A DNA stretch of 48,101 nt, taken from contig JAFSID010000094.1 of assembly GCA_017439965.1 (NCBI GenBank), positions 1 through 48,101 on the forward strand, read 5' to 3'. A program made the position numbers and the translations under genes. Below are positions 38,883 through 47,893 of this stretch, piece after piece; position 1 is the stretch's first letter, and each line of letters begins with the position of its first letter. The notes beneath the pieces were generated by a model, which was not told where the DNA came from, made no database searches, and was given only the letters and a program-made list of their open reading frames with translations. The stretch is from Clostridia bacterium (lineage in GTDB: Bacteria > Bacillota > Clostridia > Oscillospirales > SIG627).

Positions 38883-39968
38883 ATGGCTGATCTTGAACAC
38901 GCAAGACTTATAATAAACGAGGTTGACAGTGAAATGCTCCGACTCTTCGAAAGAAGAATGGAGGCTGTCAAGGAGGTAGCCGAATACAAAAAGGAGCACG
39001 GACTTCCCATTGACGATTTAGCTCGCGAGGAGGAAATGATAAAGCGCAACTCCAAGGCGGCAAGTGAGGAATTTCGCTCCTATTACGTGAACTTTTTACG
39101 TTCAACGATTGATATATCAAAGCATATGCAGCACCGTCTCCTCGACGGTATGAAAGTCGCCTTCAGCGGTGTCAAGGGCGCATTTGCAAACCTTGCCGCG
39201 CTCAGAATCTTTCCCGACGCTCAAGCTGTTCCCTATCCCGATTTCAAATCGGCTTACAAGGCAGTTGAAAACGGTGATTGCGATGCGGTAATACTCCCCG
39301 TCGAAAACAGCCAGAACGGAGACGTGGGAGGCGTTATGGACCTTGCCTTCTTCGGCACGCTCTACGTCAACGGAATATACGAGGCGGAAATCGTACAAAA
39401 TCTCATTGCTCCAAAGGGAGCAACCCTTTCAAGCATTAAAAAAGTCATAAGCCATCCGCAAGCACTCGGACAGTGCGCCGCATTCATCGAGAAGCACGGC
39501 TACGAAACTATTGAGGCTGTCAACACAGCGGTTGCGGCAGCGGAGGTTGCAAGACTCAACAGCCCCGATACCGCGGCAATAGGAAGCGTTGAAGCCTGCG
39601 AGCAATACGGACTTGTAAAGCTTGAGGGACACATCAACGAGGCATCCAACAATACAACGCGCTTTGCGGTATTTTCAAGAGCAAGGCGCACTCCGTCACC
39701 GAGAGACAAGCATTTTATAATGCTGTTCACGGTAAAGAATGAGGCGGGCTCACTCGGTCGCGCAATATCGGTAATCGGAGAGCACGGCTTCAACCTCAAG
39801 GCGCTCAAGAGCCGTCCCACAAAGGAGCTTATCTGGGACTACTATTTCTACGCAGAGGGCGAGGGTGACCTTTATTCTCCCGAGGGAGAAAAAATGAAGA
39901 CGGCGCTCAAGGAATGCTGTTCAAACTTCAAGGTGCTGGGCACCTTTGAAAAGGAAATAAAGATTTAA
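38883..39968 (+). CDS. pheA: Bifunctional chorismate mutase / prephenate dehydratase
   Basis: 361 residues. AroQ-type chorismate mutase at 1-85 (LFERRMEAVKEVAEYKK), prephenate dehydratase at about 95-270 (FSGVKGAFANLAALRIF, SHPQALGQC, and the catalytic NNTTRFAVF), and a C-terminal ACT domain at about 278-355 (NEAGSLGRAISVIGEHGFNL). In the ACT domain the residue before SRP is Lys where ESRP is usual for Phe feedback, so feedback strength may differ. Makes phenylpyruvate from chorismate. One base separates it from the aminotransferase stop. Confidence 0.96.
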   Translation: MADLEHARLIINEVDSEMLRLFERRMEAVKEVAEYKKEHGLPIDDLAREEEMIKRNSKAASEEFRSYYVNFLRSTIDISKHMQHRLLDGMKVAFSGVKGAFANLAALRIFPDAQAVPYPDFKSAYKAVENGDCDAVILPVENSQNGDVGGVMDLAFFGTLYVNGIYEAEIVQNLIAPKGATLSSIKKVISHPQALGQCAAFIEKHGYETIEAVNTAVAAAEVARLNSPDTAAIGSVEACEQYGLVKLEGHINEASNNTTRFAVFSRARRTPSPRDKHFIMLFTVKNEAGSLGRAISVIGEHGFNLKALKSRPTKELIWDYYFYAEGEGDLYSPEGEKMKTALKECCSNFKVLGTFEKEIKI

Positions 39969-39978
39969 GGAGACGGAT

Positions 39979-40995
39979 ATGATAATTCCCGTAAAAACCT
40001 CTCAGGGTAACTACGATATAGTTTTCGGCAGAGGCGGACTTAACAGTGCGCACGAGCATATGAGACTTGACCGCCGCGTGCTTATAGTAACCGACAGCGG
40101 TGTACCGGGGGAATACAGCGAGAAAATCGCATCCTTCTGCAAGACGCCCGTAATTCACACCATTCCTCAAGGTGAGGCTTCAAAGACGCTCGATACCTTC
40201 AAGGAGCTTCTTGAGGTGCTCGTCAAAAGCTCCTTTACACGCTCGGACTGTGTGGTTGCGGTCGGAGGAGGAGTCGTCGGAGACCTCTCGGGCTTCGTTG
40301 CCTCGGCGTTTATGAGAGGAATTGATTTTTACAACATACCAACGACGTTTTTGTCACAGGTGGATTCCTCCGTCGGAGGCAAGACGGCAGTGGACTTTAT
40401 GGGAATAAAGAACATTGTAGGCGCATTCTATCCGCCCAAATGCGTAATAGTTGACCCCGACACTCTGTCCACTCTCCCCTCAAGACAGATATCAAACGGA
40501 GTCGCGGAGTCAATCAAGATGGCGGCAACGAGCGACAGAGAGCTTTTCGAGTTCCTCGAAACCTGCGACATTAATGACCCACGTTCTACCGATTTTATCA
40601 TAGAGCGCTCTCTTCTGATAAAGAAAAACGTCGTCGAAGAGGACGAAAAGGAATCGGGACTTCGCAGAGTGCTCAATTTCGGTCACACTCTTGCCCACGC
40701 AATTGAAAGCGTTTCGGAATTTTCCGAGCTTTACCACGGCGAATGCGTTGCACTCGGAATGCTTCCGATGTGTACCTCGGAGGTAAGAGCGAGGCTTATA
40801 AATATATTGAAAAAATTCAACCTTCCCACAAGCTTTGAGGCAAACGCCGACTCTCTTATTGAAGCGGCAAGCCACGACAAAAAGCTCTCGGGAGACAAAA
40901 TAACGCTGGTATACGTTAATTCACCCGCAGATTTTGAATTTAAGAAAATCCCCTTCTCAGAATACGAAATACTTCTCAGGGAGGCAGTGAAATGA
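39979..40995 (+). CDS. aroB: 3-dehydroquinate synthase
   Basis: 338 residues. Turns DAHP into 3-dehydroquinate using NAD+ and a divalent metal. VGGGVVGDLSGFVASAFMRG (near 95), PTTFLSQVDSSVGGKTAVD and the metal ligand region NFGHTLAHAIE (near 235) are diagnostic. AAGGAG precedes the ATG, 10 bases after pheA. The stop overlaps the aroC start as ATGA. Confidence 0.97.
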   Translation: MIIPVKTSQGNYDIVFGRGGLNSAHEHMRLDRRVLIVTDSGVPGEYSEKIASFCKTPVIHTIPQGEASKTLDTFKELLEVLVKSSFTRSDCVVAVGGGVVGDLSGFVASAFMRGIDFYNIPTTFLSQVDSSVGGKTAVDFMGIKNIVGAFYPPKCVIVDPDTLSTLPSRQISNGVAESIKMAATSDRELFEFLETCDINDPRSTDFIIERSLLIKKNVVEEDEKESGLRRVLNFGHTLAHAIESVSEFSELYHGECVALGMLPMCTSEVRARLINILKKFNLPTSFEANADSLIEAASHDKKLSGDKITLVYVNSPADFEFKKIPFSEYEILLREAVK

Positions 40996-42092
40996 AAAAC
41001 ACCTTCGGAAATTCTCTCTCGGTAACGCTTTGGGGAGAGAGTCACGGTGAGAGCATCGGCGCAGTGCTTGACGGACTTGCACCGGGCATCAAGGTTGACC
41101 TTGACTATATCGCAGAAAAGCTCACCCTTCGCAGACCGTCGGGAAGCATTTCGACAGCCCGTCAGGAGACCGACCCCATCAACATTGAAAGCGGTGTTTT
41201 CAACGGCTATACGACGGGTACGCCGTTAACCATCCGTATCCCCAACGGTGACACACGCTCAAAGGATTATTCGGCAACACGGTTTCTCGCCCGTCCGTCA
41301 CACGCGGACTACACCGCACACGAAAAGTATCACGGCTTTGAGGATTTCAGAGGCGGAGGTCATTTTTCGGGAAGAATAACCGCGGGAATAGTTGCCGCAG
41401 GTGCAATCGTCATCTCGGCACTTGAGCAAAACGGAATATATATCGGCACGCACGTCAAAAAATGCGCGGGGATTTCCGACGGTGATTTTACGGATAATAT
41501 AAAGGAAGAAATAGCCCTTCTTTCAAAAAAGCCCTTTGCCGTTCTATCCGACTCGGTTGCAGAAAAAATGGAGACGGCAATTATCGAAGCAAAGGAAAAC
41601 GGCGACAGCGTCGGAGGTATTCTTGAAACTGCGGTCGTCGGTATGCCAATAGGCGTCGGAGAGCCTTGGTTTGACTCTCTTGAATCCTCCCTCTCGCACG
41701 CAATGTTTTCAATTCCCGCTATAAAGGGAATCGAATTTGGTGCAGGCTTCGGTCTTGCGGATATGAGAGGCTCCGAGTCAAACGACCCCTTCAGAATGAA
41801 GGACGGGAAAATCACAACTGCAACGAATAACAGCGGAGGCATAAACGGAGGTATTTCAAACGGTATGCCCATAATCTTCCGCACCGTAATCCGTCCCACT
41901 CCCACTCTTTCAAGAGCGCAGGAGACGGTGGATATGTCAAAAATGGAAAACGCAGTGCTTGAGTCAAGAGGCCGTCACGACCCGTGTATCGTACACAGAG
42001 CGAGAATCGTTCAGGACTGTATGACGGCAATTACACTCTACGATGCAATAGCCACGAGATACGGCACGGATTGGGCAGTGAAAGGTTTATAA
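40992..42092 (+). CDS. aroC: Chorismate synthase
   Basis: 366 residues. Converts EPSP to chorismate with reduced FMN. GESHGESIGAVLDGLAPG near the N-terminus, RPSHADYTAHEKY, FRGGGHFSGRITAG, the GSESND loop and SRGRHDPCIVHRA are the family signatures. Full length. Overlaps aroB by four bases and is followed after one base by aroE-aroK. Confidence 0.98.
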   Translation: MKNTFGNSLSVTLWGESHGESIGAVLDGLAPGIKVDLDYIAEKLTLRRPSGSISTARQETDPINIESGVFNGYTTGTPLTIRIPNGDTRSKDYSATRFLARPSHADYTAHEKYHGFEDFRGGGHFSGRITAGIVAAGAIVISALEQNGIYIGTHVKKCAGISDGDFTDNIKEEIALLSKKPFAVLSDSVAEKMETAIIEAKENGDSVGGILETAVVGMPIGVGEPWFDSLESSLSHAMFSIPAIKGIEFGAGFGLADMRGSESNDPFRMKDGKITTATNNSGGINGGISNGMPIIFRTVIRPTPTLSRAQETVDMSKMENAVLESRGRHDPCIVHRARIVQDCMTAITLYDAIATRYGTDWAVKGL

Positions 42093-42093
42093 T

Positions 42094-43332
42094 ATGAAAT
42101 ACGGATGCATTGCGGAAAAGCTTGGTCACAGCTTTTCAAAGGAGATTCACTCCTACCTTGCGGATTACCCATACGAGCTTTGCGAGATAGCGCCCGACAA
42201 GCTCGGCGAGTTTATGAGGGCAAAGGATTTTCTTGCAATAAACGTGACCATTCCATACAAGCAGGATGTCATACCCTACCTTGACGAAATATCCGAAACC
42301 GCAAAAAGCATCGGAGCGGTAAACACCGTCGTCAATAAAAACGGAAGACTTTACGGCTACAACACCGACTTTTTCGGTATGAAAACTCTGATGCTTACAA
42401 ACGGTATATCACCGAGCGGTAAAAAAGCGCTTGTGCTTGGCTCGGGAGGTACCTCAAAAACAGCGGTAGCAGTGCTTGAGGATATGGGAGCCGTGGAGAT
42501 TATAAAGGTATCCCGTACCGCCCGTGACGGAGCGGTAACCTATGAGGACGCTTACGCCAAGCACTCGGACGCCGAGCTTATCGTAAACACGACGCCCGTC
42601 GGAATGTACCCGAATATCGGCGTAGCTCCAGTTGAAATCGACCGCTTTCCGAGGCTTGAAGCCGTGGTTGACGCGGTATACAACCCTCTCCGCTCAAGAC
42701 TCGTATCGGACGCTCTTGAAAAGGGAGTCAAGGCGGTAGGAGGCTTATATATGCTGGTGGCTCAGGCAGCCCGTGCCTGCGAGCTTTTCATTGACACCGA
42801 AATATCGGCAGAAAAAATCAGCAGAGTTTTTCAGATAATGTACAAGCGCACCGAAAACGTCGTTCTCATCGGAATGCCCGCAAGCGGTAAATCCACCGTT
42901 GGCAAGCTTGTTGCGGAAAAGCTCGGTATGAGCTTTAAGGATTCCGACGAGGAAATCGTTCGTATGACAGGAAAGGCGATTCCCGATATTTTCGCTGAAA
43001 GCGGTGAAGCGGAATTCCGCAAAATCGAAGCCGAGGCAATAAAAAAGCTTTCCGCTGAAAAAAACACGGTCATCGCAACGGGAGGAGGAGCAATTCTTAA
43101 CCCCGAAAGCGTTCGTCTGCTCCGTGAAAACGGAAGGATATATTTCCTCGACCGTCCGCTTGAATGGATAATCCCCACCGACGACCGCCCAACCGCATCA
43201 AGCAGAGATGCTTTAGAAAAGCGTTATGAGGAAAGATATCCAATATACTCCTCGGTATGCGACGTTCGTGTCAAGACTCTTGAGACGGCAGAGGAAAACG
43301 CCGAATGGATAAAGGAGGACTTCTTGAAATGA
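42094..43332 (+). CDS. Shikimate dehydrogenase - shikimate kinase fusion
   Basis: 412 residues. Residues 1-248 are AroE: EKLGHSFSKEIH (shikimate-binding Ser), NVTIPYKQDVIPYLD (catalytic Lys), YNTDFFGM and VLGSGGTSKTAVAVL (NADP site). Residues about 252-412 are AroK: LIGMPASGKSTVGKLVAEKL (Walker A near 260), DSDEEIV, ATGGGAIL and the lid region TDDRPTAS. The domains join through a short linker (MYKRTEN) in one uninterrupted frame. It does two consecutive steps, dehydroshikimate to shikimate 3-phosphate. Confidence 0.95.
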   Translation: MKYGCIAEKLGHSFSKEIHSYLADYPYELCEIAPDKLGEFMRAKDFLAINVTIPYKQDVIPYLDEISETAKSIGAVNTVVNKNGRLYGYNTDFFGMKTLMLTNGISPSGKKALVLGSGGTSKTAVAVLEDMGAVEIIKVSRTARDGAVTYEDAYAKHSDAELIVNTTPVGMYPNIGVAPVEIDRFPRLEAVVDAVYNPLRSRLVSDALEKGVKAVGGLYMLVAQAARACELFIDTEISAEKISRVFQIMYKRTENVVLIGMPASGKSTVGKLVAEKLGMSFKDSDEEIVRMTGKAIPDIFAESGEAEFRKIEAEAIKKLSAEKNTVIATGGGAILNPESVRLLRENGRIYFLDRPLEWIIPTDDRPTASSRDALEKRYEERYPIYSSVCDVRVKTLETAEENAEWIKEDFLK

Positions 43333-43757
43333 AGCTACTTGTAATAAACGGTCCAAATCTCAATATGCTGGGCATACGCGAGCCCGACGTTTACGGTAAG
43401 AGCACCTACCGTGACCTCTGCGAAATGATAGAGGCACACGCTAAGAAAAAGAATATAGAAATCGAAATTTTTCAGTCAAACCACGAGGGCTCACTCGTTG
43501 ATAAAATTCAGGAGGCTTACGGAAAAACCGACGGCATCGTTATAAATCCCGCAGCCTACACGCACACAAGCGTCGCAATACTCGACGCGCTCAAGGCGGT
43601 TGCAATCCCCTTCGTCGAAATACACATTTCAAGGGTTGAGGAGCGAGAGGATTTCAGACAGATAAGCTTTATCCGTCCTCACGCTATGAAAACTATAACG
43701 GGGCACGGCTTCAACGGCTATCTTGAAGCAATTGATTATCTTGCGGAGGCTTTATGA
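43329..43757 (+). CDS. aroQ: 3-dehydroquinate dehydratase, type II
   Basis: 142 residues, the size of type II enzymes. LLVINGPNLNMLGIREPDVY (catalytic Tyr-lid region), FQSNHEGSLVDKIQEAYG, INPAAYTHTSVAILDAL and EIHISRVEEREDFR identify it. Type I (aldolase-fold) features are absent. The ATG at 43329 overlaps the aroE-aroK stop as ATGA and has GGAGGA upstream; the frame extends eight codons further but that part lies inside the previous gene. Confidence 0.96.
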   Translation: MKLLVINGPNLNMLGIREPDVYGKSTYRDLCEMIEAHAKKKNIEIEIFQSNHEGSLVDKIQEAYGKTDGIVINPAAYTHTSVAILDALKAVAIPFVEIHISRVEEREDFRQISFIRPHAMKTITGHGFNGYLEAIDYLAEAL

Positions 43758-44959
43758 AGATAAAAATACTCCCGTCAAAAGCCAACGGAACAGTTGTTGC
43801 TCCTCCGTCAAAAAGTATGGCTCACAGAGCCTTGATATGCGCTTCGTTCACCGAAAAAAGCCGTGTTAGTCAAATCGGCAAATCCCGTGACGTTGACGTA
43901 ACGCTGGACTGTCTTGAGAAGCTCGGCGCAAGAATCGAAAGAGTCGAGGATGGAGTAATAATCGGTGGCTTTAAGCCGCAAAATATTCCCGACGGCAGCA
44001 AAATATACTGTCACGAAAGCGGAAGCACCTTAAGATTTTTCATACCGCTGTGTATGTTAGGCAAGGGTAAAACCTATATCAGCGGTGCGCCGAGGCTTAT
44101 GGAAAGACCTCTTACGGTCTACGAAACGCTTGCTGAGGAGCTTGGAATTGATTTCTCCTTAAAAGACGGTATTCTTACCGTTGGGGGAGGTCTTAAAGCA
44201 GGTGATTACAGCGTTGACGGAAGCATCTCAAGTCAGTTTATAACGGGGCTTTTGCTTGCGCTCTCCTGCATTCCCGAAAAAAGCACTCTTACGGTTACGG
44301 GAAAATTTGAAAGCGCCTCCTACGTTGACCTTACTCTGTCGGCACTAAAGACCTTTGGAAAAACGGTTGTGAGAAATAACAACACCTATGAAATAAATCC
44401 CGACACAAGCTTTGCTTCAACAGACTACACGGTCGAGGGGGACTGGTCAAGCAGCGCTTTTCTCGATGCCTTGAAGCTGATTGGAGGAAGCGTGAGGGTC
44501 AAGGGGCTTAACGAGGACACATTGCAGGGTGATGCGATATACCGAAGCTTTTACAAAAGGCTTGCAAGGGGCTACTACACCTACGACCTCTCGGACTGTC
44601 CCGACCTTGCACCGATACTGTTTGCTCTGGCATCCGTTTTACACGGAGGAGAATTTACGGGCACTGCAAGGCTTAAAATAAAGGAAAGCGACAGAGCCCA
44701 GGCAATGCGTGAGGAGCTTGCAAAAATCGGCTGTGATATAACAGTTGAGGAAAATCGGGTCATCATACCGAAGGCAAAGCTTCATCCTCCCTCCGTCCCC
44801 ATATCGTCTCACAATGACCACCGAATTGCTATGGCAATGGGAGTAATACTCACACTCCTTGGAGGTGAAATTGAAGATGCGGAGGCGGTAACTAAAAGCT
44901 ATCCGAGCTTTTGGGTAACACTAACAGAATTACAGATTGGATTGGAATTTTATGCTTAA
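43754..44959 (+). CDS. aroA: 3-phosphoshikimate 1-carboxyvinyltransferase (EPSP synthase)
   Basis: 401 residues. Adds enolpyruvate to shikimate 3-phosphate. PPSKSMAHRALICAS near residue 18, ESGSTLRFFIPL, SGAPRLMERPL, SISSQFITGLLLAL, EGDWSSSAFLDAL and SHNDHRIAMAMG are the conserved boxes. It has GAPR in the stretch after the SGST box, the sort of variation seen among glyphosate-tolerant class II enzymes, but tolerance cannot be judged here. Overlaps aroQ by four bases and tyrA by eight. Confidence 0.97.
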   Translation: MKIKILPSKANGTVVAPPSKSMAHRALICASFTEKSRVSQIGKSRDVDVTLDCLEKLGARIERVEDGVIIGGFKPQNIPDGSKIYCHESGSTLRFFIPLCMLGKGKTYISGAPRLMERPLTVYETLAEELGIDFSLKDGILTVGGGLKAGDYSVDGSISSQFITGLLLALSCIPEKSTLTVTGKFESASYVDLTLSALKTFGKTVVRNNNTYEINPDTSFASTDYTVEGDWSSSAFLDALKLIGGSVRVKGLNEDTLQGDAIYRSFYKRLARGYYTYDLSDCPDLAPILFALASVLHGGEFTGTARLKIKESDRAQAMREELAKIGCDITVEENRVIIPKAKLHPPSVPISSHNDHRIAMAMGVILTLLGGEIEDAEAVTKSYPSFWVTLTELQIGLEFYA

Positions 44960-45803
44960 CAAGGATTTAAAAATACTCATAGTCGGTCTCGGACTTTTGG
45001 GCGGAAGCTACGCCAAAAAGCTGACCGCCGAGGGATATCACGTAAAGGCGATAACCCGTGACCCAAAAACAATACAATACGCGCTTGATAACAAAATGAT
45101 TGAATACGGAACCACCGAGCTTGACGCCGAGCTTATCGGAGAGTCCAATCTCATTATCTTTGCACTCTATCCGAAGGTTTTTATTAAATGGATAGGAAAA
45201 AACGGTCATATGATAAAGCCCGGCACCGTCATCACCGATGTAACGGGTGTCAAGGGAAGTGTCGTTGAGATGGTTCAGGATATGATTCCCGACGGTGTCG
45301 AGTTCATATCCGCGCATCCTATGGCAGGCCGTGAGTCAAGCGGTATAGCATATGCCGATGATACTATATTCAAGGGGGCAAACTACATCGTAGTTCCCAC
45401 CGAAAAGAACTCGCCCGAGGCGATAGCCGTATGCCGTGAGCTTGGAGATACCCTCGGCTTTGAAAAGATATCCGAGCTGTCAGTTGAGGCTCACGATAAA
45501 ATGATTGCCTTTCTTTCCCAGCTTACCCATTGTATTGCGGTAAGTCTTATGTGCGCCTCCGACGATCCCGACCTTGTAAAATACACGGGCGACTCCTTCC
45601 GAGACCTGACGAGAATCGCAAACATCAACGACGAGATGTGGAGTGAGCTGTTCCTGCTCAACAGAGACGCGCTCGTTCAGGAAATGGACCGCTTCCGCGA
45701 GTCCTTCGACAAGCTTTATGCAACCGTCAGAGACGGAAAGCGCGAGGAGATGCGTGAGCTTATGCGCACGTCCAGCGAAAGACGTCGCAACTTCAACAAA
45801 TAG
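44952..45803 (+). CDS. tyrA: Prephenate dehydrogenase
   Basis: 283 residues. NAD-binding IVGLGLLGGSYAKKL at the N-terminus, SAHPMAGRESSG (prephenate-binding His), and SQLTHCIAVSLM match TyrA. There is no C-terminal ACT domain and no fused chorismate mutase, so the tyrosine branch lacks an obvious domain for product inhibition; transcription attenuation may carry more of the control. The ATG at 44952 is preferred over a TTG 15 bases earlier; both lie in the end of aroA and neither has a strong ribosome site. Confidence 0.93.
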   Translation: MLNKDLKILIVGLGLLGGSYAKKLTAEGYHVKAITRDPKTIQYALDNKMIEYGTTELDAELIGESNLIIFALYPKVFIKWIGKNGHMIKPGTVITDVTGVKGSVVEMVQDMIPDGVEFISAHPMAGRESSGIAYADDTIFKGANYIVVPTEKNSPEAIAVCRELGDTLGFEKISELSVEAHDKMIAFLSQLTHCIAVSLMCASDDPDLVKYTGDSFRDLTRIANINDEMWSELFLLNRDALVQEMDRFRESFDKLYATVRDGKREEMRELMRTSSERRRNFNK

Positions 45804-45817
45804 CGGCTGGCAGCCGC

Positions 45818-45873
45818 CGGCAATTCTCGCCTATCTCAATGCAAAACGGCGAGGTTGTATCAAATGCAATTTT
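45818..45873. repeat. Short hairpin repeat, type II, copy 2
   Basis: CGGCAATTCTCGCCTATCT then AACGGCGAGGTTGTATC and AAATGCAATTTT. CTCGCC (45826-45831) pairs with GGCGAG (45848-45853). It fills most of the 113-base gap between tyrA and the DAHP synthase gene, just after a small CGGCT/AGCCG hairpin. Confidence 0.75.
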
Positions 45874-45916
45874 CTACATTTTAAAAATAATTTCAAAGTT
45901 AAAGAGGTATACAACT

Positions 45917-46945
45917 ATGAATATGAACTTTTTCAGAAAGCTTCCCGTCCCCCAGGATATGAAGAGAGACTATCCGCTCGACGAGAATATGAAGAGAATC
46001 AAGGACGAGCGCGCAGAGGAGATCCGCCGTATCTTCACGGGTGAATCCGACAAATTTATGCTTGTTATCGGTCCCTGCTCGGCAGATAACCGTGATTCAG
46101 TTCTTGATTACATTTCCCGTCTCAAGAGAGTTGAGGAGCAGGTAAAGGACAAGATTTTCATCGTACCCAGAATTTACACAAACAAGCCCCGTACGACAGG
46201 CGACGGCTACAAGGGAATGCTTCACCAGCCCAATCCCGAGGAAAAGCCCGACTTATATCAGGGCATCGTTGCCATCCGTGAGCTTCATATGACAGCTCTC
46301 AAGGATTACGGCTTTACCTGTGCGGACGAAATGCTTTACCCCGACAACCACCGTTACCTTTCCGATATACTCGCATACGTTGCGGTAGGCGCACGCTCGG
46401 TTGAAAACCAGGAGCACAGACTTACCGCCAGCGGTCTTAACGTACCCGTAGGTATGAAGAACCCAACGGGCGGTGACCTTTCCATTATGATGAACGCCAT
46501 CAAGGCGGCTCAGCACTCTCACTCCTTTATTTACAGAGGCTGGGAGGTACAGAGTCAGGGTAACCCCTTGGCACACGCAATCCTCCGTGGCTACGTTGAC
46601 TTTGCAGGCAAGAGCGTTTCCAACTATCACTACGAGGACCTCGTTAAGCTTTCGGCACTCTACGCCGAGTCGGGACTTTCCAACCCCTCCGCCATCGTCG
46701 ACACCAACCACGCAAACTCGGGCAAGAAGTATCTTGAGCAGACGAGAATTGCACACGAAATCGTTGAAAGCCGTAACTATAACCCCGAAGTTAAGAAGCT
46801 CGTTAAGGGTCTTATGATTGAAAGCTACATTGAAGACGGAGCTCAGGGAATCGGTGAGCACATCTGGGGCAAATCCATTACGGACCCGTGTCTTGGATGG
46901 GAAAAGACCGAAAGCCTCATTCTTTCACTTGCCGACAAGCTTTAA
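45917..46945 (+). CDS. aroF: 3-deoxy-7-phosphoheptulonate synthase (DAHP synthase, AroFGH type)
   Basis: 342 residues. Condenses PEP and erythrose 4-phosphate, the first step of the pathway, although the gene is last in the operon. LVIGPCSADNRDSVLDYISRL, VPRIYTNKPRTTGDGYKGM, GMKNPTGGDLSIMMNAI and DTNHANSGKKYLEQ are AroG/AroF signatures, placing it in the class I alpha group with metal-binding Cys in GPCS. GAGGT eight bases before the ATG at 45917 sets the start. Whether it is fed by the operon transcript or has its own start within the repeat-bearing gap is not settled. Confidence 0.96.
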   Translation: MNMNFFRKLPVPQDMKRDYPLDENMKRIKDERAEEIRRIFTGESDKFMLVIGPCSADNRDSVLDYISRLKRVEEQVKDKIFIVPRIYTNKPRTTGDGYKGMLHQPNPEEKPDLYQGIVAIRELHMTALKDYGFTCADEMLYPDNHRYLSDILAYVAVGARSVENQEHRLTASGLNVPVGMKNPTGGDLSIMMNAIKAAQHSHSFIYRGWEVQSQGNPLAHAILRGYVDFAGKSVSNYHYEDLVKLSALYAESGLSNPSAIVDTNHANSGKKYLEQTRIAHEIVESRNYNPEVKKLVKGLMIESYIEDGAQGIGEHIWGKSITDPCLGWEKTESLILSLADKL

Positions 46946-46976
46946 TCAAAATCTATGCATACACTCAGGCAAAGTA

Positions 46977-47007
46977 AAACGGCGATGCCGTATTAAATGT
47001 AATTTCC
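46977..47007. repeat. Short hairpin repeat, type II, right half (copy 3)
   Basis: AAACGGCGATGCCG then TATTAAATGTAATTTCC, matching the right half of copies 1 and 2 with a few changes; CGGC/GCCG now forms a smaller hairpin. Confidence 0.6.
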
Positions 47008-47025
47008 TATGTTATTAAAAAAGTC

Positions 47026-47054
47026 TTGCATTATTTTTCATTATTTGGTATAAT
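47026..47054 (+). promoter_or_regulatory. Promoter of the last gene
   Basis: TTGCAT, 17-base spacer, TATAAT, about 32 bases before the ATG. Confidence 0.75.
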
Positions 47055-47086
47055 TGCTTGAACAGGATAAATCAAGGAGACAAGCA

Positions 47087-47893
47087 ATGGATATAATACA
47101 GGAAAAAGAAAGACTTTCAGCACTCTATCCCGACCTTTCCGACGAACAGCTCGGTGAGGTAGCCCTCGGACTTGAGGCGGGAATCGACGCGCTCTCATAC
47201 GCTAACGCTTCAATTTCGGCTGAGGAAATGAAGGCAAGGCGTGAGGCTCTCGTTGACCGCAGAGTACGTAATATAACCGCATTTGAATGCCGTTACTTCT
47301 ACGGCAGTATAAAATACTTTGAGCTTTTTGACTCGACCCGTGAGCTTCTCTACTCCTCACTCATCGAGGAAAAGAACGGTATATCCTACCGCGACGTTGA
47401 GCGTTGGGCATCCTCCAACGGTCAGCTTCAGGGAAAGATAAACAAGCTTTACGAAAACCTTACCCGTGACATCGAGATAAAGGATATCTTTGAGACCGAA
47501 GAGACTCTTCCCGAGGAATATGCAAAGCTTATCCGCGAAATAAAGGTTGTTGAAACCTCTCTTGCGCTCAATATAAGCCTTGGACTCAACGGCACCTTCG
47601 ATATCTACAAGGCATTCGGCAAGGGTGAATCGGACAAGAATTATTCTGTAACGGTAACTCCCGAAACAGCGTTTGCAGTGAGAAACAAGCTTTCCTCTGC
47701 TCACGACACCTATTTCACTCTCGCATTCAACTCTGAGGATTTCTCAATCTCAATTGCAACCGTCCCCAACCGCTCGGCAACAAAGTCGGATGCCGACGTT
47801 GCAATCTGTATCAAAACGAAGGATACCCTTTGGTATGACAGCGGTGCAAAGTATTTCGATACCTCGGCACTTGTTGCAGGACTCCGCAGTTAA
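47087..47893 (+). CDS. Uncharacterised cytoplasmic protein
   Basis: 268 residues, family not recognised. No signal peptide or membrane segment. The N-terminal half is charged and mostly helical in pattern (DIIQEKERLSALYPDL, SAEEMKARREALVDRRVRN); the C-terminal half has alternating strands (TYFTLAFNSEDFSISIATV, ADVAICIKTKDTLWYDS). AAGGAG lies eight bases before the ATG at 47087; a longer frame upstream overlaps the promoter. It has its own promoter and follows a type II repeat, so it is probably not part of the aromatic operon. Codon use is like that of its neighbours. Confidence 0.8.
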   Translation: MDIIQEKERLSALYPDLSDEQLGEVALGLEAGIDALSYANASISAEEMKARREALVDRRVRNITAFECRYFYGSIKYFELFDSTRELLYSSLIEEKNGISYRDVERWASSNGQLQGKINKLYENLTRDIEIKDIFETEETLPEEYAKLIREIKVVETSLALNISLGLNGTFDIYKAFGKGESDKNYSVTVTPETAFAVRNKLSSAHDTYFTLAFNSEDFSISIATVPNRSATKSDADVAICIKTKDTLWYDSGAKYFDTSALVAGLRS

